NCBI GenBank assembly: GCA_023411115.1
Contig: JAEYPF010000022.1
Span: 1 to 33,708 of the forward strand
Source: Methanobacteriota archaeon
GTDB lineage: Archaea; Methanobacteriota; Methanobacteria; Methanobacteriales; Methanobacteriaceae
Reading direction: 5' to 3'
Length of the DNA: 33,708 nucleotides
Below the pieces are notes generated by a model, which was not told the origin of the DNA, did no database searches, and saw only the letters and a program-made list of their open reading frames with translations. This document shows, piece after piece, positions 15,539 through 24,344 of this stretch. Position 1 is the first letter of the stretch; the number at the start of each line of letters is the position of its first letter. The translations under genes and the position numbers were made by a program.

Positions 15539-16384
15539 ATGAACAATAATAAAGCCATATTCCTATTAATTGGAATTGGAATAACATTATATTCTTTAGC
15601 GAGTTATTTAGGGTCTAAATCCCCTTTAGATTTATTTAATGGATCTCTAGGAGTTATGGTTATTTTATTCATATTTTATAATGAAGATAATAAAATTAAT
15701 TATTTGACCGCTTTGTTTTGTGTTAATATATTTCAATGGATTATTTTGATATATGTCTTCTTTAATAATCCTGTTTATATGAAAACATATTTTTACTTTC
15801 TTTTAATCGGTGCACCTTTATTTACTATAGTTTTAGTTAACCAAATCCGCAAGAATCACCTTAAGCCTCACGAAAAAGCAAAAATTAGCATGTCAACTGA
15901 TAAGAAAAAATTAATACTGCTATTTACAGGAGCAATTATAATAATTGGTAGTTTAGCAGGTTTTATAGTTTATTACGCTCCTATATTCCTATATGGAATT
16001 ACTTTAGGGTTGATGACTTTTACGTATGGGTTTTATCATGAAGATAAAAAAGTTAATGTTTCAAAGAGACATGATATAGCCAATGCTTTAACTAAAGATG
16101 TTAATGTTACACGGAATTATGCCGTGGCCATGAGTTCCCTTTTAATATTACAAGTGATTATTCTCTGTTACTTCTTCCGTCAAATTTCAACAGATGATTG
16201 GGCTAATGCTTTTTCTTTTTCCATAATGATTGCCATATTTTTTTCAATTCAAATTGGTAGAAGTAATTTAAAATTTTTTGGTGAGGAAAAAGAAATTATT
16301 TCCAATGAGAAAAAGGAAACTATCATTGGAATATTTGCTATAATAGGATTTATTCTATTTGTTGTGGCTTTAGCTCTGAAATAA
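15539..16384 (+). CDS. Eight-span membrane protein with internal duplication, unknown function
   Basis: A 281-residue protein with about eight hydrophobic segments, around residues 5-22, 36-47, 56-75, 83-100, 123-142 with 149-166, 195-213, 221-240 and 259-280. Two halves (roughly 1-117 and 118-247) repeat the same plan: hydrophobic pair, then FYNEDNKIN or FYHEDKKVN, a second pair, and a basic loop. This points to a gene duplication that produced two four-helix bundles. There is no nucleotide-binding, metal or transporter motif that I know. Good SD (AAGGAGA) six bases before the ATG. Family not recognised. Confidence 0.75.
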   Translation: MNNNKAIFLLIGIGITLYSLASYLGSKSPLDLFNGSLGVMVILFIFYNEDNKINYLTALFCVNIFQWIILIYVFFNNPVYMKTYFYFLLIGAPLFTIVLVNQIRKNHLKPHEKAKISMSTDKKKLILLFTGAIIIIGSLAGFIVYYAPIFLYGITLGLMTFTYGFYHEDKKVNVSKRHDIANALTKDVNVTRNYAVAMSSLLILQVIILCYFFRQISTDDWANAFSFSIMIAIFFSIQIGRSNLKFFGEEKEIISNEKKETIIGIFAIIGFILFVVALALK

Positions 16385-16510
16385 TACCCTAATTATTAGA
16401 TCACCTCTTAAAATCCTTAAAAACTAATATTAATTGGTTAAAACAGATTATCATGTCTTCACTATTTTTTATAGATAATTTTAATAGATTCGTTATTCTT
16501 AGATTAGATA

Positions 16511-17608
16511 ATGAAAATTGGTGTAGTTGTGCATGGACCATATATAGTTGATTCAGGGCATGCAGAGGAAATTTTGAACTTACTTCAAGATTATGGCCAA
16601 GTTAAGGCGCGACTTGGAGGTACAATGGGTAGAACTGCCGTGCACGATGCAGGACTTGAAGATAGAATCGATATAAGTCAGAAACTGCTTCCAAGTGAAT
16701 CCATAGATAGATTTGTCCACGATAAGTGTGATGTTATATTTTTAATTAATTATGGAAAGTCCAGTGTAACCGGCCATGCATTTGGATTTAAAGTCTGGAG
16801 CAGATGTAAAAATGATCCGCCTCTAATTCAAATTGAAAGGCCGGGTGAAGATGATGGGAGCGTCATAGCATGGGAAAATTCACTGAATGAATTTGCAGGT
16901 CAAATAGCTAAGCGGTTGAATCTTAGAGTCATTGATCCCCATGAAATAAAGATGGAACTGATGAAGAATAACATTACACAAACCCACAGAAAGGTTGCCG
17001 GAGTCTCTCCTGACGAAAATATATTTGTAAATGGCATTGTTATTGGTAAAACCACTTCAAAAGATGTTACTTTAGTCGTTGATGATGGAATTATAACTGA
17101 AATAATTGGTGGGACCCTTAAAGAGCATGGTGTTGAAAAACTCGGCAAGGTAGATCTAACCAAGGCCATAATTAAAACAGGATTACTCAGAAGATCAGAA
17201 GTCACACCAAGAGTATTAGAATCATTTAAAAATGACAATAAGTATAGTATAGCTTTTTTAAATCATGCAGCAGAAGATATTTACAGATTAAAAGATGTAG
17301 ATGCGGTAGTAACAATTGGAGATGATACTACTCTTGTTGCAGGAGATATCCTCTATAGATTTGGAGTACCCATTATTGGAATCACAGATGGTGATATTGA
17401 CAAAGTTGTGGAGAAGGGATTTAAAGCGGACAAATCATTGATAATTGAGCTTGAAAGTGGCTGGGACGATGTTATTGGTGAAAAAATCTTTCATGAGCTT
17501 TTTAATGGAGAAGAAATCATAGAAATAGAAAATATCGAAAGTTTTAAAAATGAAATATTACAGATCATAAACAATAACACCACTTGCTTTAAAATAAAAG
17601 AAAACTGA
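16511..17608 (+). CDS. DUF2117 family protein of methanogens
   Basis: A 365-residue soluble protein. The N-terminal part (GVVVHGPYIVDSGHAEEIL and NYGKSSVTGHAFG) matches the DUF2117 family, found in methanogens; its biochemical role is unknown. It reads as two alpha/beta halves, the second beginning around residue 175 with FVNGIVIGKTTSKDV. A Cys at about 75 and 97 and several Asp-rich loops do not form a known site. The start has no SD and may be leaderless. Its TGA stop is overlapped by the SD of mmp2 (TGAGGTG), indicating translational coupling with that gene, so it is the probable first gene of the methanogenesis-marker group. Confidence 0.8.
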   Translation: MKIGVVVHGPYIVDSGHAEEILNLLQDYGQVKARLGGTMGRTAVHDAGLEDRIDISQKLLPSESIDRFVHDKCDVIFLINYGKSSVTGHAFGFKVWSRCKNDPPLIQIERPGEDDGSVIAWENSLNEFAGQIAKRLNLRVIDPHEIKMELMKNNITQTHRKVAGVSPDENIFVNGIVIGKTTSKDVTLVVDDGIITEIIGGTLKEHGVEKLGKVDLTKAIIKTGLLRRSEVTPRVLESFKNDNKYSIAFLNHAAEDIYRLKDVDAVVTIGDDTTLVAGDILYRFGVPIIGITDGDIDKVVEKGFKADKSLIIELESGWDDVIGEKIFHELFNGEEIIEIENIESFKNEILQIINNNTTCFKIKEN

Positions 17609-17617
17609 GGTGTACAA

Positions 17618-18604
17618 GTGGATTTAAACGTTCTTATTGATTCTATAAAAAATTTTGAAGGGATTACAAGGAAAAACTCTATAAAAGGTATAGCAGATAT
17701 CTTAAAAGACACATATAATATTGCTGGGAATACTATTTTAAGTTTTGGCGATGATGCATCTGCTATAGATATTGGAGATGAAAAATTAGTTCTTCTTGCA
17801 GCAGATGGAATGTGGGGAAAGCTCATGGAAGCCGATCCTCGCTGGGCAGGATACTGCTCTGTTCTGGTTAATGTAAATGATATCGCTGCTATGGGGGGAA
17901 AACCCATTGGCATGACAAATGTTATTTCTACACAAAATAAGGAAATATGCAGCGAAATCATGGAAGGGATTAAAGAAGGTGTTCAAAAATTTGGAGTACC
18001 TATGGTAGGGGGGCATTTTCACCCAGATACGCCCTATAACTCTTTAGATGTGTCCATTACAGGAATAGTAAATAAAGATGATGTCATTACAAGTTGTGAT
18101 GCCCGCATAGGCGATAAGGTTATAGTTGCAATTGATATTGACGGTGAAGTACATCCGAAATTCAACCTTAATTGGGATACGACAACAATGAAAAGCGATG
18201 AACTTGTACAGGCCCAAATTGAAGTAATGAATAAAGTAGGCAGTGAAAAACTGGTAACTGCAGGTAAAGATATAAGTAACCCTGGAATATTAGGTACACT
18301 TGGAATGTTACTTGAAGCGTCTGATGTGGGTGCAACCGTTGAACTCGAAAAGATCCCGCGAAATGAAAGTGTAGAATGGGAACAATGGCTTAAATTATAT
18401 CCTGGAGCTGGTTTTGTCCTTACTGCAGAAAGTAGTAAAATAGATAGATGTATTGAACTACTTGAAGAGGTTAATATAACATCTGCAGTTGTTGGAGAAA
18501 TTATTGAAGATAAGAAGCTCTATATTACTCATAAAGGCCAAAAAGAAGTCCTGTTTGATTTTGAAACTGATAGAATAATGGGTATTAAAGAGAAAAGATC
18601 ATAA
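17618..18604 (+). CDS. mmp2: Methanogenesis marker protein 2, AIR synthase-like
   Basis: A 328-residue protein of the AIR synthase/ThiL/HypE/selenophosphate synthetase fold, in the methanogen-specific marker 2 family. The N-terminal half shows the ATP/metal-binding style of this superfamily (SFGDDASAI, AADGMWG and VNVNDIAAMGGKP) and a Gly/His loop (MVGGHFHPDTP). The family is present in nearly all methanogens; a phosphorylation step in cofactor or protein modification is a reasonable expectation but not proven. GTG start at 17618 follows GAGGTG, which overlaps the stop of the DUF2117 gene. A gap of 106 bases then precedes mmp3, which may have its own promoter. Confidence 0.9.
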   Translation: MDLNVLIDSIKNFEGITRKNSIKGIADILKDTYNIAGNTILSFGDDASAIDIGDEKLVLLAADGMWGKLMEADPRWAGYCSVLVNVNDIAAMGGKPIGMTNVISTQNKEICSEIMEGIKEGVQKFGVPMVGGHFHPDTPYNSLDVSITGIVNKDDVITSCDARIGDKVIVAIDIDGEVHPKFNLNWDTTTMKSDELVQAQIEVMNKVGSEKLVTAGKDISNPGILGTLGMLLEASDVGATVELEKIPRNESVEWEQWLKLYPGAGFVLTAESSKIDRCIELLEEVNITSAVVGEIIEDKKLYITHKGQKEVLFDFETDRIMGIKEKRS

Positions 18605-18710
18605 AATTAATAACAATTAAATTCATATAAATGTTATAGATCTCAATTTGAAAATAAGGAATTACTCAATTTAAACAAATCATTTATAAACTAGTCCATG
18701 AGGAGATTTA

Positions 18711-20246
18711 ATGTTTGTAAGGGTCAATGACGAAGAAATAGACCTTCCTGAAGGTTCTACAATTAAAGATGCCATCGAAGCTGTAAATGCGCCCTATATG
18801 GAAGGTTGCGTCCTTAGCGTCGTCAAGGGTAAAGAAGAAGTTGAAAAACATATAAACAAATATAAAATTAAAACCAACAAAGGAAGCATAATAATCGAAT
18901 TATTAGAAAATGCCCCTTCAAATTTAATTAAAACATGGAAAGACAGGTACAAAGAATTTGAAAATCTCCAGGTAAGATGGACAACAACAAATGAAGTTTC
19001 ACTGGGGCCAATTAAGACAGATCTTACCCCAACAAGAGATGAACATAAATATGAAAAATGGGACGTTATAATAAGTCTTTCAGGATTTACTGCGGAAGCA
19101 ACCCATATAATTCTAAGTAAGTCCAAACATGAAGCCGTATATGGAGTTCCTGAAGGAAATAAAGGAGTATTTGCCAAAATAATAGGTGGTAAAAGAACTC
19201 TCCTTAACCTTACAGATGACGATATTATAAAGAAAATAAACCCAATCATAGAGCGAAGCAGTACTGTAAAAAGTGCCACTATACTTGATTTAGATACGCC
19301 GATTACTGAAGGAAATGAATTATTTACTTATGTTCTCGTTAAGCCAGAATTTAAATCCCCCCAGTCTGTTGAACATTTCTTTGCATTAGCCGAAGAAGAT
19401 AAAATCAAAGTTGATTATGAATCAAATTCATTTGTAGGTTTTTATGGACTACAAGGGCTCTCTAAAAGCCCAGAATTCATAGATCAACGGAAAAGGGGAA
19501 CTGTTACCCTTAGAAATAGTGGTAAAGGAGCGGGGCGTGTCTATATTTACAGAGAAGACAGAGTTTCCACACCGCCCCATACAGTCATAGGTCATGTTGA
19601 TAAAGGAATGCAGCTTCTAGATATTGCAAATTCTGGAGACTATATTACAATTAAATCAGATCCAGAAAGAATAATGGCGCTTTCAATGACTCAAAAAGAG
19701 GCAGAAGAGTATCTATCCTCAAAGGGTATAGAACAAATACGTGATGGCTTAGATGATGATGATGCAGTAGTTATAGGCCAAAATCCAGTTTTTACAATGG
19801 ATATCATCAATGAAAAAAAAGTAAAAACAACCGGAGTTAAGTCAGACGAAATAGTTTACATCGAATTAGATAATACTGCCCCAAGGTCTTCATGGTATTT
19901 CCAGAAAATTACAGGACTTCTTGATTCCCCAATAGGATCACTTAAAGTTCATTTTGCTTTCCCTGGAATGAAAGTTATGATGTTTGAAGGAAAAACTAAA
20001 GAAGCAAGGGGACTTATTCCAGAGAACATTCCCCAAAAATGCGTAGGTGCTGGTGAAATAGGAATAACCAACATGTCAAGAAGACACGTTGGAATGATCG
20101 GAATAAGATTTGAAGATAATGACGAATTCGGCCCTACAGGAGAACCATTTGGCGGGACTAACGTCGTTGGTAGAATCGTAAAGGGGCTTGAAAACCTTGA
20201 AAAGTTTAAAGAGGGAGAAATAGTTTATGTCGCAAGAAAATTCTGA
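18711..20246 (+). CDS. mmp3: Methanogenesis marker protein 3, MCR activation complex component
   Basis: A 511-residue protein of the UPF0288/marker 3 family. Mmp3 was found in the complex with McrC, Mmp7, Mmp17 and component A2 that reductively activates methyl-coenzyme M reductase in an ATP-dependent way (established knowledge). Visible regions: an N-terminal ubiquitin/ThiS-like segment (FVRVNDEEIDLPEGSTIKDA), a central beta-rich body, and a C-terminal region from about residue 400 that resembles a cyclophilin-like barrel (GEPFGGTNVVGRIVKGLENL). The ATG at 18711 follows GAGGAGA. The last 20 bases overlap mmp6, so the two are translationally coupled. Confidence 0.93.
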   Translation: MFVRVNDEEIDLPEGSTIKDAIEAVNAPYMEGCVLSVVKGKEEVEKHINKYKIKTNKGSIIIELLENAPSNLIKTWKDRYKEFENLQVRWTTTNEVSLGPIKTDLTPTRDEHKYEKWDVIISLSGFTAEATHIILSKSKHEAVYGVPEGNKGVFAKIIGGKRTLLNLTDDDIIKKINPIIERSSTVKSATILDLDTPITEGNELFTYVLVKPEFKSPQSVEHFFALAEEDKIKVDYESNSFVGFYGLQGLSKSPEFIDQRKRGTVTLRNSGKGAGRVYIYREDRVSTPPHTVIGHVDKGMQLLDIANSGDYITIKSDPERIMALSMTQKEAEEYLSSKGIEQIRDGLDDDDAVVIGQNPVFTMDIINEKKVKTTGVKSDEIVYIELDNTAPRSSWYFQKITGLLDSPIGSLKVHFAFPGMKVMMFEGKTKEARGLIPENIPQKCVGAGEIGITNMSRRHVGMIGIRFEDNDEFGPTGEPFGGTNVVGRIVKGLENLEKFKEGEIVYVARKF

Positions 20247-20658
20247 GAACCCTAAAGTTACTCGTATGATAGTACTCGGACCATCTGCAGAAATAAATCA
20301 GGCAGAACTGATTCAAAGACTCCACATGCTGGGACTTCCACTTACCGTTAAATCAACATGCTATGGAGCTATAGTGCACGGCGATGAAGACGTTGTAAAA
20401 GAAGCTGTAATTAGAATAAGACAATTAGATCCCTGTAATATTTTCACAAAAGATAGAGGATTCCCACCAGGAGATCCAAGGCGTTGTAGAGCCAAAAGAG
20501 GAGCAGCAAGGGAAGGTTTTCATCAGCTTGAAAAAGAATATGAACTGCTGGACTGCTTAAGAGAAGCGCTTGAAAATCCACGGGAAGTCCATGTAGAAAG
20601 ACCAAAGAAAATTTCACCTGATGAATTCAGAAAACTCGTAGAAGAGAGTGAAAAATAA
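20227..20658 (+). CDS. mmp6: Methanogenesis marker protein 6
   Basis: A 143-residue protein of the marker 6 family. Recognisable stretches are MIVLGPSAEINQAELIQRL, KSTCYGAIVHGDED and RGFPPGDPRRCRAKRG. Conserved Cys residues lie at about 44, 70 and 88, which could matter for metal or redox chemistry, but no function is established. The start overlaps the end of mmp3 by 20 bases, with its SD (GAGGGAG) inside mmp3. The C-terminus is charged and helical. Neighbours and distribution tie it to coenzyme M reductase biology; the exact role is inferred from context only. Confidence 0.9.
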   Translation: MSQENSENPKVTRMIVLGPSAEINQAELIQRLHMLGLPLTVKSTCYGAIVHGDEDVVKEAVIRIRQLDPCNIFTKDRGFPPGDPRRCRAKRGAAREGFHQLEKEYELLDCLREALENPREVHVERPKKISPDEFRKLVEESEK

Positions 20659-20702
20659 ACAATACCTATCTTTAAGCTCATATGTAATAGAGGAGTGATA
20701 AA

Positions 20703-21086
20703 ATGCAAATAACTTCTTCTTCAGATAGTAAAGAGATAGCCCCAATGGCACTTGCTATCCACCAGCTTGTAAATAAATTACCCATAACCATGCGTAGCAA
20801 AAATTTCGCAGGAGTTAGGGTAGAAGATGGAAAAATCGTGGATAATGATTATACGGGTCCCGTCCTGGAAAAGGTATTGACTAATGGCAAGACTATTCAT
20901 GAAACTCCAGAAACAGGGGATTATGAAGGAATTCCTGTGTTGGTAGTTCCTTTAATTGAAGGAGATGAAGTTATCGGCGCAATAGGAATTGTTGATATAA
21001 CAAAAGGAATATTCAGTGATATTATGCAAATAGCAAGAAGACCTGAACTTATAAAACATGAAACACCTAAGGGGGAGTTTTATTGA
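20703..21086 (+). CDS. DUF2111 domain protein
   Basis: A 127-residue soluble protein matching the methanogen family DUF2111. The sequence is one alpha/beta domain (FAGVRVEDGKIVDNDYTGPV and VPLIEGDEVIGAIGIVDI) whose pattern resembles a small GAF/PAS-like or roadblock-like sensor fold; that comparison is mine. No Cys or catalytic motif is present. ATG at 20703 follows GGAGTGA. It lies 44 bases after mmp6 and 49 before mmp5 on the same strand, so it is part of the marker operon although it is not itself a numbered marker protein. Confidence 0.8.
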   Translation: MQITSSSDSKEIAPMALAIHQLVNKLPITMRSKNFAGVRVEDGKIVDNDYTGPVLEKVLTNGKTIHETPETGDYEGIPVLVVPLIEGDEVIGAIGIVDITKGIFSDIMQIARRPELIKHETPKGEFY

Positions 21087-21135
21087 ACAGATTATATTTA
21101 AAATGTTTTAACCAAGTCTACAAGGAGATGTTTAA

Positions 21136-21582
21136 TTGAAGATAGCCATATTTCCGCCAAATTCATTGATTTTATCGGATTTAGTTGAACGAAAGGGACA
21201 TGAACCACTCTCATTAATGAAAGAAGTAAGAAAAAAAGTCACCGATGTGGAAATAGATTCACCCCCACTTAATATAACTGAAGAAGAACCAATAAAAGGA
21301 CTTAAATACGCAGCAATTGAAGTACCTTCGGGTGTAAGGGGAAGAATGGCCATATTTGGCCCCTTAATCGATGAAGCAGATGCTGCAATTATCATGCAAG
21401 AAGCGCCCTACGGATTTGGATGCGTAGGCTGCGCCAGGACAAATGAACTTTCAATGTATTATTTAAGAAAGAAAAACATCCCCATACTCGAACTTCAATA
21501 TCCTGTTACAAGAGAAGAAGCTATAGAAATGGTAAATAAAATTAACACATTCTTAGACTCGCTGGAGGAAAAAAATGGTTAA
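21136..21582 (+). CDS. mmp5: Methanogenesis marker protein 5
   Basis: A 148-residue protein of the marker 5 family, with the diagnostic stretches IFPPNSLILSDLVERKGH, SGVRGRMAIFGPLIDEADAA and APYGFGCVGCARTNEL. A CxxC pair (C96, C99) could bind a metal or take part in thiol chemistry. The start is TTG at 21136: the SD AGGAGA at 21123-21128 is well placed, and the nearby ATG (21128) is out of frame and stops at once. The last eight bases overlap mmp15, indicating coupled translation. Function unknown; distribution and neighbours link it to methanogenesis. Confidence 0.9.
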   Translation: MKIAIFPPNSLILSDLVERKGHEPLSLMKEVRKKVTDVEIDSPPLNITEEEPIKGLKYAAIEVPSGVRGRMAIFGPLIDEADAAIIMQEAPYGFGCVGCARTNELSMYYLRKKNIPILELQYPVTREEAIEMVNKINTFLDSLEEKNG

Positions 21583-22804
21583 AATAGCCCAAATATCCTG
21601 TGGAACAGAATACAGTGGTATTCAGAAGGAAATAGAAAAAGCTGCATCAACTTTTGGTGCTGATATTGTTATTCCAGAGGCAGATTTAGATTATATTAAC
21701 GAAGCTTATGAAAAGTTCGGTTTCGCTGCTGCAAGTAGCGGTATCCGACTAATGATAGCAAGAGCAATGTCTTTAGTTGAAGGAAAATCCGCTGCAGATG
21801 CTGTATTTATTGCAACATGTTTTAGATGCGCCGAAGGTGCTCTGGTTAGAAATGAGTTAAGAAGACTCATACAGGAAAATACCGATTTGCCAGTTGTAAC
21901 ATATTCATTTACAGAAAAAACAAAAGCTGATGAACTATTTATAAGAATGGAAGCATTAACAACCATTGTTGATAGAAAAAGCCTTCTTGCACGTGAAAAA
22001 CAGAATGGCCTTACAATTGGAATAGATTCTGGTTCAACTACAACAAAAGTTGTTTTAATGGAAAATAACAAGATAATAGGAACAGGATGGCTTCCAACAA
22101 CAGACGTTATCCAGTCTGCTGAAGACGGAATGAAAAGTGCCTTTGAAGGAACGGGGTATAAATTAGACGATATTGACGGCATGGGTGTGACTGGATATGG
22201 AAGGTTAACCATAGGAAAACATTACAATGCTGCTTTAATTCAAGAGGAACTTAGTGTAAACTCAAAAGGAGCTGTTTACCTTGCAGACCGCCAGAAAGGT
22301 GAAGCTACTGTGCTTGATATTGGTGGAATGGATAACAAGGTCATAACTGTTAATAATGGAATTCCAGATAACTTTACCATGGGTGGAATCTGTGCTGGAG
22401 CATCAGGACGATTTTTAGAAATAACTTCAAGAAGACTTGGTGTTGATATAAGTGAGCTTGGAGGTCTGGCCTTAAAAGGAAATTACAGGAATGCCCTTTT
22501 AAACAGTTACTGTATCGTGTTTGGTATTCAGGATCTCGTTACTTCACTTGCTGCAGGAGGTACAAAAGAAGATGTAGCAGCTGCTGCATGTTATTCCGTA
22601 GCAGAACAGGTTTATGAACAGCAGCTTCAAGAAATTGACGTTCGTGAGCCCCTTATTCAGGTAGGTGGGACATCACTTATAGAAGGGCTTGTGGAAGCTG
22701 TAAGTACTATTCTTGGTGGAATTGAAATTATTGTGCCAGAACACTCGCAATACATAGGTGCTGTGGGTGCTGCGCTCCTGGTATCTGGTTTAGGGAAAAA
22801 ATAG
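21575..22804 (+). CDS. mmp15: Methanogenesis marker protein 15, BcrA/HgdC-type ATPase activator
   Basis: A 409-residue protein. The C-terminal two thirds is an ASKHA (actin/Hsp70-fold) ATPase of the BcrA/BadF/HgdC type: phosphate-1 loop IGIDSGSTTTK at 148-158, the second loop DIGGMDNK at 248-255, and two cysteines in the right motifs, C273 (GGICAGASGRF) and C313 (NSYCIVFG). In HgdC-type activators these two cysteines from each subunit hold one [4Fe-4S] cluster between two monomers and ATP hydrolysis drives very low-potential electron transfer. The N-terminal part has further Cys (C9, C82, C85) and is specific to this family. It overlaps mmp5 by 8 bases and is followed by mmp17. Role as electron source for MCR activation is my inference. 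Confidence 0.92.
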   Translation: MVKIAQISCGTEYSGIQKEIEKAASTFGADIVIPEADLDYINEAYEKFGFAAASSGIRLMIARAMSLVEGKSAADAVFIATCFRCAEGALVRNELRRLIQENTDLPVVTYSFTEKTKADELFIRMEALTTIVDRKSLLAREKQNGLTIGIDSGSTTTKVVLMENNKIIGTGWLPTTDVIQSAEDGMKSAFEGTGYKLDDIDGMGVTGYGRLTIGKHYNAALIQEELSVNSKGAVYLADRQKGEATVLDIGGMDNKVITVNNGIPDNFTMGGICAGASGRFLEITSRRLGVDISELGGLALKGNYRNALLNSYCIVFGIQDLVTSLAAGGTKEDVAAAACYSVAEQVYEQQLQEIDVREPLIQVGGTSLIEGLVEAVSTILGGIEIIVPEHSQYIGAVGAALLVSGLGKK

Positions 22805-22826
22805 TTTACTTACGTGGAGACAGTAA

Positions 22827-23378
22827 ATGATAGTTGAATCTTACGATGAAAGTGGAGCAGAAGTCTATGAGATGGTCATAAGGCAAATATTACAGGATCT
22901 CCAGATTTCTAGAGCAATTAGAGATATGAAGGTGTTTACAGATCCAAGAGAGCCCGTGTTTATTATTGTAGTTAAATATGAGAAAGCTGCATCCCCCATC
23001 ACTATTAATGATTTTACAGAATATGAATATAAGAAAGAAGAAGATAAAATATACATGAGGGTTAAAGATGAAACTTATCTTCCAGAACTCCTTGAGAAAT
23101 TATGGGAAATAGAAGGAAGAGAAAACATACAGCAGCCCAGCAGATATGAGGTTATAATAAGCAATCCCAAAACCAAACTGGAAGGAATTGCAATCCATGA
23201 CCCTGCCGAAGACTTAAAAAAGAAAATATATGATGCCATATTCAGGATAATTCCTGAAGGTTTCAAGGTTGTTCAACAATTATCAGAAGATAATATCATT
23301 GCAATGGTCTGTTCTGACGAAATTATTAAGGATGAATGGGTTAAAAAAAGAGATGATATGATTAAAGAATTAAAATAA
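22827..23378 (+). CDS. mmp17: Methanogenesis marker protein 17, MCR activation complex component
   Basis: A 183-residue protein of the marker 17 family. Mmp17 was found with McrC, Mmp3 and Mmp7 in the complex that activates methyl-coenzyme M reductase (established knowledge). The sequence is alpha/beta and rich in charged residues: FTDPREPVFIIVVKYEKA near 33-50 and IIPEGFKVVQQLSEDNIIA near 147-165. It has a single Cys, near the C-terminus, so it is unlikely to bind a cluster alone. ATG at 22827 follows GGAGA and lies 22 bases after mmp15. nifB starts 29 bases after its stop, so nifB may be the next gene of the same transcript. Confidence 0.92.
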   Translation: MIVESYDESGAEVYEMVIRQILQDLQISRAIRDMKVFTDPREPVFIIVVKYEKAASPITINDFTEYEYKKEEDKIYMRVKDETYLPELLEKLWEIEGRENIQQPSRYEVIISNPKTKLEGIAIHDPAEDLKKKIYDAIFRIIPEGFKVVQQLSEDNIIAMVCSDEIIKDEWVKKRDDMIKELK

Positions 23379-23407
23379 CAAACTAGAAATTATAAGGAGA
23401 TATGGAT

Positions 23408-24259
23408 ATGAACGAATCTAAGTTTGCCCATATAACAAGGGTACACCCCTGTTTTAATGAAAAAATGCACGATAAAGTTGGAAGAATCCACGTTCCAATT
23501 GCACCGAAATGTAACATTCAATGTAATTTCTGTACAAGAGACATTAATAAATGTGAAGTCCGTCCAGGAGTTGCATCAAGAGTCATGACTGTTGATGATG
23601 CAGTAGCACACGTTAAAAAGGTGACCAGTGAAATGCCAATTTCTGTAGTAGGCGTTGCAGGTCCTGGAGATGCTCTATTTAACGATGAAACATTCGAATT
23701 CTTCAAGAGAGCTGGTGAAGAATTTCCAGAACTTATAAAATGTATGAGTACAAATGGGCTCCTTTTACCAGATAAAGCTGATCTTATTGCAGAATTAGGT
23801 ATAAATTCAGTGACAGTCACAGTAAATGCAGTCGATCCAGAAATAGGAAAAGAAATTTACGGCGGAGTTTTTTACAACGGTGAAATGCACAAGGGAAAGG
23901 AAGGATTTGAAATATTATCCCGAAATCAGCTGGAAGGAATAGAGAAAGTTGCAAAAAAAGGTATTGTAGTAAAGGTTAACGCTGTATTAATTCCTGGAAT
24001 AAACGACGAACACATCATTGAGATAGCAAAAGAAGTCAAAAAACGAGGCGCTTCTTTGATGAATGTAATTCCACTTATACCACTTAACAAGTTCAAAGAC
24101 ATAGAAAGGCCAGGCTGCGCACAGATAGAGAAAGTTAGAAATGAAGTTGAGGAAATAATACCTGTATTTAGAGCATGTACTCAGTGCAGAGCAGATGCCT
24201 ATGGTGTTCCAGGTAAAAAAGATAAACACCTCGATATGACCCCTGCAAGCCACTATTAA
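23408..24259 (+). CDS. nifB: NifB, radical SAM synthase of the 8Fe carbide (L) cluster
   Basis: A 283-residue stand-alone NifB without the NifX-like domain, typical of methanogens. The radical SAM motif CNIQCNFC (C35, C39, C42 from this start) binds the SAM cluster. Extra ligands for the two substrate clusters are present: HPCF near residue 15, KCE near 49 and the C-terminal ACTQCRADAYG pair near 257-260. NifB fuses two 4Fe units and inserts a carbide from SAM to give the NifB-co/L-cluster. I use the second ATG (23408), seven bases after AAGGAGA; the first (23402) is only one base away. No other nif gene is here; the neighbours are MCR-activation genes. Confidence 0.94.
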   Translation: MNESKFAHITRVHPCFNEKMHDKVGRIHVPIAPKCNIQCNFCTRDINKCEVRPGVASRVMTVDDAVAHVKKVTSEMPISVVGVAGPGDALFNDETFEFFKRAGEEFPELIKCMSTNGLLLPDKADLIAELGINSVTVTVNAVDPEIGKEIYGGVFYNGEMHKGKEGFEILSRNQLEGIEKVAKKGIVVKVNAVLIPGINDEHIIEIAKEVKKRGASLMNVIPLIPLNKFKDIERPGCAQIEKVRNEVEEIIPVFRACTQCRADAYGVPGKKDKHLDMTPASHY

Positions 24260-24344
24260 ACCTATTAATTAATCTAGTGGCATAAATTTTTATTTTTAAT
24301 TGATTACTATTTTACATTTTAAAACAATGAGATGGTGAATTTCA

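Noticed and set aside
17491..17961. Minus-strand frame of 156 codons over the DUF2117/mmp2 junction
   Set aside because: Antisense to two genes supported by family patterns and an SD; no independent evidence.
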